DNA from: Anaerolineae bacterium
Lineage (GTDB): Bacteria; Chloroflexota; Anaerolineae; B4-G1; SLSP01
Length of the DNA stretch: 11,496 nucleotides
Direction: 5' to 3'
Assembly (NCBI GenBank): GCA_021159805.1
Contig: JAGHDT010000374.1
Coordinates: forward strand, 1 to 11,496
Positions 1-5,756 of the stretch are shown piece after piece; the first letter of the stretch is position 1; each line of letters begins with the position of its first letter. The notes beneath the pieces are model-generated. The model was not told where the DNA came from, made no database searches, and saw only the letters and a program-made list of their open reading frames with translations. Made by a program: the position numbers and the translations under genes.

Positions 1-132
1 GCTTTTGAAGACCGTCACAAGAGTGAGGTAGTCTCATCTTGCTTCGGCGGGCGTTGGGAGAGCATGATGTGGCCCAGTGGGTCTGATACGCTTGAATACC
101 GTCTGTGGGGTGGTGGGGTTGGTTGGCGCGCC

Positions 133-160
133 TTGCGCGTCGCAAGAGCTATGCTATAAT
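133..160 (+). promoter_or_regulatory. Promoter of the tRNA-Gly gene
   Basis: A perfect TATAAT at 155-160 is preceded by TG at 152-153, giving an extended -10. A weak -35-like TTGCGC sits at 133-138 with a 16-nt spacer. The -10 ends 10 bp before the mature tRNA 5' end, so transcription would begin at about 167. The extended -10 probably compensates for the poor -35. Confidence 0.75.
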
Positions 161-170
161 TTCAGCAGTT

Positions 171-242
171 GCGGGTGTAGTTCAGTGGTAGAACGTCAGC
201 TTCCCAAGCTGAATGTCAGGGGTTCGAATCCCCTCACCCGCT
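171..242 (+). tRNA. tRNA-Gly, anticodon CCC
   Basis: A full cloverleaf can be folded. The acceptor stem is 171-177 with 235-241, the D arm is 180-194, and the anticodon stem is TCAGC/GCTGA around the loop TTCCCAA at 201-207. The variable loop is ATGTC, and the T arm is AGGGG/CCCCT around TTCGAAT. The anticodon at 203-205 is CCC, which decodes GGG glycine codons. The discriminator base is T242, and the 3' CCA is not encoded. The gene has its own promoter and terminator, so it appears functional. An integrase gene ends 146 bp downstream in the convergent orientation, so the 3' half of this tRNA is a likely attachment site. I found no second copy of the tRNA 3' end in the window, so the far junction must lie outside it. 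Confidence 0.97.
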
Positions 243-274
243 CTGACTTCTTTTGACTTCTACGGTAGACAGGC

Positions 275-310
275 AAGGAGCGAGGTTTTGGGCAAACCCC
301 GCTCCTTTTT
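275..310 (+). terminator. Intrinsic terminator of the tRNA-Gly transcript
   Basis: The stem GGAGCG (277-282) pairs with CGCTCC (300-305). After one A/C mismatch, GGTTT (284-288) pairs with AAACC (294-298). The loop is TGGGC, and TTTTT at 306-310 follows directly. The position 33 bp past the tRNA fits a rho-independent terminator. Confidence 0.9.
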
Positions 311-323
311 CTGTTTGAGCACA

Positions 324-347
324 AGCGCGGATCTCTAGCCGCGCTAG
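324..347. repeat. Inverted repeat between the tRNA and the integrase 3' end
   Basis: AGCGCGG (324-330) is mirrored by CCGCGCT (339-345) across an 8-nt loop. It overlaps a second, mutually exclusive palindrome, CTAGC-CGC-GCTAG (335-347). There is no T-run on either side, so it is a poor terminator for the integrase. It could be a recombinase arm or core site, or the end of the integrase mRNA. That is inference from position only. Confidence 0.4.
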
Positions 348-388
348 ATTCATCCGAGAAACTCCCCGGAGCGGCATCAACTGCTTGG

Positions 389-1345
389 CTAATGGCTCAT
401 CTGATTCCTGTGGATTTGGGCCAACGGGTTGACTCTGGCGTGTTCCTCTCGAAGCTCAGAGAGCTCTGGATCGGTATAGAACCGTGCAGTCGTCTGGACG
501 TCGCTGTGTCCGAGGATCTTTTGCAGCTTGCGGAGGGATCCGCCGGCGGCGATGTAGTGATTGGCGAACGTATGCCTGAGCAGATGGCAGCGAAGCTGAG
601 GCAATTTGGCTCGCGCCTTCAATCGGTACATGAAGATGTTGAGGGCGTTCACCGTCATCGGACCGCCGGACTTCGTGAGGAAGAGCCGGTCGCTATCAAC
701 TGCGGGTCGTATCTCTAAATACTTCTTTATCGACTCCACAGTTTCAGAACTGAGAGGAACTTCCCGCTCTTCCTGGTCCTTACCGAGGACGCGCACCACT
801 CCACGTTCGAGATCCACGTCTCTCAGTCTAAGACCGGCCACCTCTCCTCTGCGCAAGCCCGATCCTACCATCAGATACACGACGGCGAGGTTTCGTTCGG
901 GCTGACCTGTCGCCTTTACCGCCTCGATCATTTGTTGGATTTCCTCGAGCCTCAATCTTGGGGATTTTCGTTTTGGGACTCTTACATGGCGCACGCGGCG
1001 CATAGGGTTTTCGTCCAACTCGCGCTCCCTGACCAGCCATTCGAAGAAGGTGTGTAGAGTTCGATAGACCTGATCCAGGTAAGCTGGACTGTATCTCTTG
1101 CCATCTTGACGCCGCAGACCGGACATGAAGCGACGGACCTGGTCCGAGCCCAACTGAGGAATGGGGAGATCCCCCACCGCTTCCAGGAAACGGCCAAGCT
1201 GTCTTGCATAGAGCCTTTGCGTGTTTGGACTCAGCCCATAGCAATCACTCAGATACGCATCAATGCACTCCGCAAGGGAGCGAGCCTCTGTCAGGTTCTG
1301 TTGTGTTTGAGCAGAATGGATACTGTCACGTGGTAAGTTGTTCAT
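389..1345 (-). CDS. Tyrosine recombinase/integrase (intact active site)
   Basis: This 318-residue XerC/D-type tyrosine recombinase catalyses site-specific DNA strand exchange. An N-terminal core-binding (SAM-like) domain spans roughly residues 22-108, with the signature SPNTQRLYARQL near residue 39. The catalytic domain spans about 130-300. All catalytic residues are visible: R165 in GLRRGE, K189 in the beta-hairpin GKDQEE, H254 and R257 in HLLRHTF, H280 in LGHSD, and nucleophile Y290 in RFYTDP. The start at 1345 has a GGGAGAA ribosome-binding site complementary to 1351-1357, with a 5-nt gap. The gene reads toward the tRNA-Gly gene and stops 146 bp from it. That is the arrangement expected of an element integrase next to its tRNA attachment site, so I infer that it integrates and excises the element that carries the rest of the window. 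A housekeeping XerC/D role is less likely given the context. Confidence 0.93.
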   Translation of the reverse strand: MNNLPRDSIHSAQTQQNLTEARSLAECIDAYLSDCYGLSPNTQRLYARQLGRFLEAVGDLPIPQLGSDQVRRFMSGLRRQDGKRYSPAYLDQVYRTLHTFFEWLVRERELDENPMRRVRHVRVPKRKSPRLRLEEIQQMIEAVKATGQPERNLAVVYLMVGSGLRRGEVAGLRLRDVDLERGVVRVLGKDQEEREVPLSSETVESIKKYLEIRPAVDSDRLFLTKSGGPMTVNALNIFMYRLKARAKLPQLRCHLLRHTFANHYIAAGGSLRKLQKILGHSDVQTTARFYTDPELSELREEHARVNPLAQIHRNQMSH

Positions 1346-1383
1346 CTATCTTCTCCCGCTACTGATTGATGTGTGCAATGCCA

Positions 1384-1400
1384 GGTGCGAACCAGGCACC
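1384..1400. repeat. Short inverted repeat in the divergent intergenic region
   Basis: GGTGC (1384-1388) and GCACC (1396-1400) flank 7 nt. It lies 39 bp upstream of the integrase start, within the 256-bp gap between divergently transcribed genes. It could be an operator for the integrase. The arms are short, so chance is possible. I could not identify a convincing promoter in the rest of this gap (1346-1601). Confidence 0.25.
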
Positions 1401-1583
1401 CCGATGACGCACGATCGGAATACTAACCACACCACAGTTCTCGGAGAAGAAGCCAATGTTTCTTTGCTACTCGTCTATCGCTTCAGACTTCATGATTAGA
1501 GGATAGTTATCGACGGCTCTGCGTCAAGGATGTTCAGCAGACCCCTGTCGGACGTGGAATGTGTGCTCAAGAACAATGCGTCT

Positions 1584-1605
1584 AGGAGGAACAGTAATGC
1601 GATGA
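1584..1605 (+). promoter_or_regulatory. Strong RBS with two-codon leader ORF overlapping the next start
   Basis: AGGAGGA (1584-1590) is an ideal Shine-Dalgarno. At ideal spacing (6 nt) it serves ATG at 1597, which encodes only Met-Arg and then TGA (1603-1605). The true start of the membrane-protein gene, ATG 1602-1604, overlaps this TGA as ATGA and is 11 nt from the Shine-Dalgarno. Either the ribosome uses the longer spacing, or the minimal leader is translated first and coupled to the gene. Confidence 0.5.
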
Positions 1606-2753
1606 ATGGACTAATACCCTTCCGGATTCCGCTATCGTGTTCATTTGTTAAGTTTCTTCTCGTATCGGTCATCAGCATCGCCTTTGCGGCGGCGATAGCA
1701 GCGTCGCCGTTGCCACTCTGGCTGCGCGCCTGGCTGTGGATCCCGGCAGTCGTAGGGCCGTTGGCGCTGATGTTTGTGCGGATGCAAGGGCGGACGCTGT
1801 TGGAGGCCATGATTGCGGCCTGGGCGTTCGTGCGACGCCGTCGCATATATGTCTGGCGGGTGAGACGCGGGCGGGAGGAGGCGAGGAGCGTTCCTGTATT
1901 TTTCGCAGGACCGACGAGGCGGCGATTGTTCATCGAGAGTGCAGGGGCCGTCGGTTTGGCGGCCGGCGTCGTGGTGACCGTGCTTGCACTGGGGTTAGTC
2001 GGCGCGGCGGCTGGGAGCACACGATGGCCTGCGAAGCATTCTCCGACAGCCGCCGCAGTCGACGCCTCTGTGCAAGATCAAGCAACGCCAAGAGCGAGCG
2101 TTGCGGTGATCGCATTCACTCCGAGTCGACAGAACAGGGAAGCTGCACCTGGGGGCAAGGTGGTTGCGGCGAGCGAGCCAATCTCGAATGGGGTGTTTGT
2201 CTCGCCGAGCGCGGTTCGGTTCACTCCGACGCCCTCACAGGACGGCGTCGAGGTCTATGAGCAACAGGTGATGGTCCTTCCCGGCATTCTGTCGATGCGG
2301 AGCCTAAGTTTTGATTCAGTCTCGTGCTCCGTAGAGATTTTCGCGCCGGGAGCGAGGTGGACGGCTTCCTTTCGGATGCCTGGGGATCGGCCGGCTAGGA
2401 TGTTGGCGGCCCCCCTGTTGCAACCTCAGATAGTAGGCAGGGCGCTGGTAGTGCGCTCGGCGTGTCGGCTCGCGGTCGAGTCGAAGCCGTTGCAGTTCGA
2501 GCAAATTGTCCGTTCGCGGTTGTGGTTGGTTCCGGTGTGCGATCCACCTGGCCGCTTAAGGGTGATTTTGCGCGGAAACGGAGACGCTACAGGCGGGATG
2601 ACGTTGCTTGACGCTGACGGAAAGCCTGTGGCTGCTGTCGCAATTCCCCCCGCAGGCGCATGGGTGCCGCGACAGCCGGCGAAGGGTTGCTGGCTATATC
2701 GAATCGAGGCTCCAGAGTCGGTATGGCTAGAAACGTTGGTGATCAAGGAATGA
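1602..2753 (+). CDS. PrgI-like conjugation-associated membrane protein with extracytoplasmic domain
   Basis: This 383-residue membrane protein has three predicted membrane segments, at about residues 14-34, 40-60 and 114-137. Between the second and third is a basic amphipathic stretch, GRTLLEAMIAAWAFVRRRR, ending in YVWR near residues 63-85. Two N-terminal helices followed by a GR-L-W-RRR-YVWR block resemble PrgI/TcpE-type proteins of Gram-positive-style type IV secretion (VirB3-like). I recognise only this pattern, so the assignment is tentative. Residues 138-383 would lie outside the cytoplasm and look beta-rich, beginning with a low-complexity Ala/Thr/Ser linker. I do not recognise this domain. 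ATG 1602 is preferred over an upstream in-frame ATG at 1530 because the AGGAGG lies just before it and the hydrophobic segment starts soon after. The NYN-protein gene follows after 22 bp, so the two are probably cotranscribed. Confidence 0.6.
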   Translation: MNGLIPFRIPLSCSFVKFLLVSVISIAFAAAIAASPLPLWLRAWLWIPAVVGPLALMFVRMQGRTLLEAMIAAWAFVRRRRIYVWRVRRGREEARSVPVFFAGPTRRRLFIESAGAVGLAAGVVVTVLALGLVGAAAGSTRWPAKHSPTAAAVDASVQDQATPRASVAVIAFTPSRQNREAAPGGKVVAASEPISNGVFVSPSAVRFTPTPSQDGVEVYEQQVMVLPGILSMRSLSFDSVSCSVEIFAPGARWTASFRMPGDRPARMLAAPLLQPQIVGRALVVRSACRLAVESKPLQFEQIVRSRLWLVPVCDPPGRLRVILRGNGDATGGMTLLDADGKPVAAVAIPPAGAWVPRQPAKGCWLYRIEAPESVWLETLVIKE

Positions 2754-2775
2754 AGGATGATCGGAGGTTTGCGTC

Positions 2776-3333
2776 GTGGGTGATCGTGTAGCCATTCTGG
2801 TGGACGGGAACAATATCGCGCATTCGAGCCGGCGATATGGAATGATCGTCGATTACGGCGCGTTGTTGTCATGGGCGGCCAGAGGGGGGCCAAGACATCC
2901 GGATGGGAGTCTTGTGCGTGGATTGTCCTACGCACGCGAAGTGGTAGCGGCGCGTGTTTATCTTGGCCCCAGCGGTTCCAATGGATCCGGCAATGGAAAG
3001 CGGAAGAACTTCATGAGCTTGATGCAGGATCTTGGATTCGAGGTGATCGTCTCGGCTGAAGAAGGCAATCCCAGCAAGACGGCTGTGGACCGCGACATCA
3101 CGATCGATGCGCTTCTCTTGGCGTACAACGGGCAAGTGGATCGCATTCTACTGCTGAGCGGCGACGGGGGATTCACGCGGTTGGTGAAGGTGCTCAACGG
3201 CGTTGGGGTCCAGGTGGAGGTCTGCGCATTCCCTAACGCATCAAAGGCCTTGCGTCAGGCTGCCCGGCGGTTTTGGGATCTCACGACGATCGTTGGAGCG
3301 ACGATGACGAAGATCCGAACGGACTGCACATAG
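2776..3333 (+). CDS. NYN domain (LabA/DUF88-like, PIN-fold) protein
   Basis: This 185-residue protein is one whole NYN domain, a PIN-like fold usually found in metal-dependent ribonucleases. Visible motifs are VAILVDGNNI with D10, VDRDITIDALLLA with D105, D107 and D111, ILLLSGDGGF with D130, and the closing segment VEVCAFPNASKALRQAARRF (149-166). NYN/LabA proteins normally have SGDxDF, whereas here the second acid is glycine (G132). Either metal coordination is weakened or another acid substitutes. The GTG start at 2776 is supported by GGAGG at 2763-2767 with an 8-nt gap. It follows the membrane-protein gene by 22 bp. NYN proteins in mobile elements may process RNA or act as toxins or regulators. 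No antitoxin-like partner is visible beside it, so the role is open. Confidence 0.85.
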   Translation: MGDRVAILVDGNNIAHSSRRYGMIVDYGALLSWAARGGPRHPDGSLVRGLSYAREVVAARVYLGPSGSNGSGNGKRKNFMSLMQDLGFEVIVSAEEGNPSKTAVDRDITIDALLLAYNGQVDRILLLSGDGGFTRLVKVLNGVGVQVEVCAFPNASKALRQAARRFWDLTTIVGATMTKIRTDCT

Positions 3334-3340
3334 ACTTAAA

Positions 3341-3402
3341 GCCTGCCCGCACTGCGCACTCTCCTTTTTGGCAAGAACAGGGAAGGAGGGGTCAGGGCAG
3401 GC
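3341..3402. repeat. Nested inverted repeat / structured RNA element
   Basis: GCCTGCCC (3341-3348) pairs perfectly with GGGCAGGC (3395-3402), closing a 46-nt interior. The interior contains its own hairpin, CTCCTT (3361-3366) with AAGGAG (3383-3388). It begins 7 bp after the NYN gene stop. There is no terminal T-run after the outer stem, so it is not a classical rho-independent terminator. The inner 3' arm continues as AAGGAGG, a Shine-Dalgarno-like sequence with no start codon behind it. Possible roles are an mRNA 3' structure or processing site between the two gene blocks, or a DNA-binding or recombination site. I recognise no known riboswitch family. Confidence 0.6.
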
Positions 3403-3442
3403 TCACGGTCTATACGCAATCCGACGATAGAAAGGACAACTC

Positions 3443-4432
3443 ATGACGCACGATGAATTCTTGGGAGAAAAAGCTCAACAGCCGCCTCTATTTCGGTTCC
3501 CAGCCTCAAAGCAGGGACGTTGGACCGTCCCGGTCGCCGCCGTGCCTGATCACCCTCTCGACGCGGCGAGTTCTCTGGCGCTCGCTGCGCATTGGTTCGA
3601 CCAGGAGTTGACGCGGCTGGGGATGGCGGAGAACACCCGCAAGACATACGTCAAGGCCGTCCGACTGTTGGCGCGGTATCTAGGCCCGTCAAGGACCCTT
3701 TCCCAGATCGCCCCCGACGACCTGCGTCGGTTCCAGGCATGGGTGGAACAGAAGGCGCAAAGCCCAAAGACCGCAGAGGTCAAGCTTACGGCGGTGCGTC
3801 GTTTCTTCCTGGCGCTCTACGAGGCGGGGATTCTCCCGGCCAACATCGCCGCCGATATGTATCCCACCAAAGCGCAAACGCCTCTGCCTGTGGTCTTGCA
3901 CCAGGCGCAGGCCGAACGGATCCGACGAATCGTCGCAGAGAAGGCCGCTAGGCTTGACGAACCGGATGTCCGCCCGGCCCTCCTAATCACGCTGCTCCTT
4001 GACTTGGGGCTGCGCCTCGGCGAGGTCCAACGTTTGAACTTCGACGACGTCGACGTCAGCAATCCGCTGCGCCCCGTGGTCCACGTTCGCTATTCAGAGC
4101 AGCGACATCAAGCCAAGCGGCGGACGCTATTGGCGCCCCCAGCTCTGTCTGACTTGATGCGTCGCTATGCACAACATCATCCCCTGCCTCCAGGTGAGAG
4201 TCGGCTTCTGCCCTATTCCCGACGGATCCTCCAGTATTGGGTGGCCCGCGTCGGGGAAGAGGCGTCGCTTCACCGTACGCTCACGCCAAACACACTGCGT
4301 TGGACTTTCGCGGTTGAACAATTCAAATCCGGCGTCGATCCGGAAACGCTGCGCAAGCGGTTGGGATTGGCCCCGCGCGGCTGGCGCGACGTGGAGGCCA
4401 AACTCAAGCTCCTTGCCAGGAGGCCCATCTAG
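3443..4432 (+). CDS. Tyrosine-recombinase-like protein lacking the catalytic tyrosine
   Basis: This 329-residue protein has the two-domain layout of a tyrosine recombinase. The core-binding domain spans about residues 45-130, with NTRKTYVKAVRLLARYL near residue 64. The catalytic-like domain spans about 155-329. R191 (GLRLGE) and R286 (NTLRWTF) are kept, and K225 may stand in for the hairpin lysine. The first histidine of HxxR is N283, the LGH histidine is L309 in RLGLAPRG, and the nucleophile position, 10 residues later, is alanine (A319). No tyrosine occurs after residue 266. It should bind DNA but cannot form the usual phosphotyrosine link. The ATG is supported by AAAGGA at 3431-3436. The reading frame is full length and clean and has a good RBS, which argues against a decaying pseudogene. 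The Fe-S protein gene follows 17 bp later. A DNA-binding regulator or replication or partition accessory is plausible. Confidence 0.88.
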   Translation: MTHDEFLGEKAQQPPLFRFPASKQGRWTVPVAAVPDHPLDAASSLALAAHWFDQELTRLGMAENTRKTYVKAVRLLARYLGPSRTLSQIAPDDLRRFQAWVEQKAQSPKTAEVKLTAVRRFFLALYEAGILPANIAADMYPTKAQTPLPVVLHQAQAERIRRIVAEKAARLDEPDVRPALLITLLLDLGLRLGEVQRLNFDDVDVSNPLRPVVHVRYSEQRHQAKRRTLLAPPALSDLMRRYAQHHPLPPGESRLLPYSRRILQYWVARVGEEASLHRTLTPNTLRWTFAVEQFKSGVDPETLRKRLGLAPRGWRDVEAKLKLLARRPI

Positions 4433-4449
4433 CTCGAAGGAGGTTCGAT

Positions 4450-5346
4450 TTGCAGAGGATTCAGTTGGAGCGGCTCCTGACCTATGCCCAGTGCCCCCTA
4501 CGGTATTGGTGGCGCTACCGGGCACACATCGAAGCGCCAGTCATTACAGAGGAGCTGCCCAGGCTTGCCCTCCAACAAGGTCTTCGGCATTACTACGAGG
4601 GACGAGCTGCATCTCTTGTCGACGGCTGCCTCGCCGCCTGGCAAGCCTGGGCCGATGACTGGCGCTGCCCTCCCGAAACGCCGGCGCTCATAGCGCGATA
4701 CGTTCGGATGAGGGCGCAGCGGCATGACGAAGACCTCCCAGTTGACGAGCTCAGAGAGGCGTGGCGAGATGTGACTATTCCCAGCGCGAGCGACTATGAT
4801 CTGCCGGCAGCGCTGGACGACACCGTTCTCGCAGCGCTTCGGTATGTGGGCCCTGAATGCGATGGGCAGCGGGAAGTGCTCCTCGATTGGCCCTTCCAGA
4901 TCTCGCTCACTGCTGGGATCACCGTAGAGGGCCTCGCGTCCTTGGTCGTGCTGGAACGAGACCAAGTCACCGTGGCGGAGTTCCACGGCTATTCGCCGTA
5001 TTGCCCATCGGAACTGTTCCTCTCACGCCATCTTAGCATCGTTGCCCTGGCGAATGCTGAGAGCACAGGGTGGGGGGGAGAATGGTACGTCGTCTACCGC
5101 CACATGCTCACGGGATTTTCTGCGTCGGTCTTCACGACCGGCGACGCTGACCGGCTCCTGCCGGTGATCTCCGCGACGTTGCGGGGCATCGAGTGTGGCG
5201 TGTTCTTGCCGCGCATGGCGGCGACGGATAGGGAATGCCTACGCTGTCCCTATCGAGAGCTTTGCACCACGCCCGACGGGTTGGACGCGCTAGACGATCT
5301 GGACGCCACGTTGGTCGCTGCAAGCGAGGAGAAGAAAGGATCATGA
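4450..5346 (+). CDS. Cas4/AddB-like Fe-S PD-(D/E)XK family protein with degenerate active site
   Basis: This 298-residue protein keeps the iron-sulfur layout of Cas4/AddB-type nucleases. C15 sits in YAQCPLRYWWRY at the N-terminus, and C263, C266 and C272 form C-x2-C-x5-C near the C-terminus. In active relatives the core reads roughly GxxD followed by D/E-x-K. Here it is EGLASLVV (160-167) and then AEFHGY (176-181), so the first acid is S164, E177 is kept, and the lysine is H179. Nuclease activity is therefore doubtful. The Fe-S fold may be kept for binding DNA ends or a partner. The start is TTG, justified by AAGGAGG at 4437-4443 with a 6-nt gap. The stop overlaps the next ATG as ATGA, which implies translational coupling. 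No CRISPR array or cas1/cas2 is present in the window, so a CRISPR adaptation role is unsupported. Confidence 0.75.
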   Translation: MQRIQLERLLTYAQCPLRYWWRYRAHIEAPVITEELPRLALQQGLRHYYEGRAASLVDGCLAAWQAWADDWRCPPETPALIARYVRMRAQRHDEDLPVDELREAWRDVTIPSASDYDLPAALDDTVLAALRYVGPECDGQREVLLDWPFQISLTAGITVEGLASLVVLERDQVTVAEFHGYSPYCPSELFLSRHLSIVALANAESTGWGGEWYVVYRHMLTGFSASVFTTGDADRLLPVISATLRGIECGVFLPRMAATDRECLRCPYRELCTTPDGLDALDDLDATLVAASEEKKGS

Positions 5347-5756
5347 TGATGAGGCTGAAAGACGTTGGCACGACCGTCTGTCTATTGATCGTATCGCTCC
5401 TCCTGGCCCATTGCATTCCGGTGGACGGAGAACAAGGCAATCTCCATCCAATCGCCGTTCCGACGCGCGGTGCATCTCCGATCGTTTCCACGGTCGCCTT
5501 GAAAGTCTCCAATCAAAGCACGGAAGTCGTCTGCGGCGTCTACATCGCGCGGGCGGGCACTGGTGAATGGAGCGGCAATCTATTGGGCCGAGCGATCATC
5601 GAACCGGGGGAGACCGCAGTGGTCGAGGTTGCTCCCGGCGTCTACGACCTGCGGGCCGACAACTGTTTCGACGTCCCTTTGGCCGAGACCGCTGGGGTGA
5701 GCCTCTCCGCATCGTTGGGTTGGAGGATTACGACGGAGGGCTCGCATGACGACTGA
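5343..5756 (+). CDS. Small predicted lipoprotein
   Basis: A 137-residue secreted protein begins MMMRLKDVG, followed by a hydrophobic stretch, TTVCLLIVSLLLAHC, ending in a lipobox-like LAHC. The cysteine at residue 24 would be lipidated. Histidine at -1 is atypical, so plain secretion is an alternative. The mature part contains VSNQSTEVVCGVYIAR, then LLGRAIIEPGETAVVEVAPG, then VYDLRADNCFD. I associate this small beta-sandwich pattern with a paired Cys with secreted proteins of Chloroflexota and some other phyla, from memory rather than a search. ATG 5343 overlaps the upstream stop as ATGA. ATGs at 5346 and 5349 are in frame, and 5349 is better spaced from AAAGGA (5335-5340). The 3' end overlaps the initiator gene by 11 bp. 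A surface protein inside a replication operon is odd, and entry exclusion is one speculative role. Confidence 0.75.
   Translation: MMMRLKDVGTTVCLLIVSLLLAHCIPVDGEQGNLHPIAVPTRGASPIVSTVALKVSNQSTEVVCGVYIARAGTGEWSGNLLGRAIIEPGETAVVEVAPGVYDLRADNCFDVPLAETAGVSLSASLGWRITTEGSHDD

Noticed and set aside
107..126. G-rich run as a possible G-quadruplex
   Set aside because: Only two runs reach three or more G. The rest are pairs, so at best it is a weak two-layer structure, and it has no clear link to a feature.
1530..1601. Upstream ATG for the PrgI-like gene
   Set aside because: No good Shine-Dalgarno precedes it. The AGGAGG sits at 1584, and the hydrophobic segment fits a start at 1602.
5235..5342. Upstream extension of the lipoprotein gene
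   Set aside because: It overlaps the Fe-S protein gene, is arginine-rich and would bury the signal peptide. The ATGA overlap at 5343 explains the start.
4450..5346. Fe-S protein as a CRISPR Cas4
   Set aside because: There are no cas1, cas2 or repeat-spacer units in the window, and the nuclease core residues are changed.
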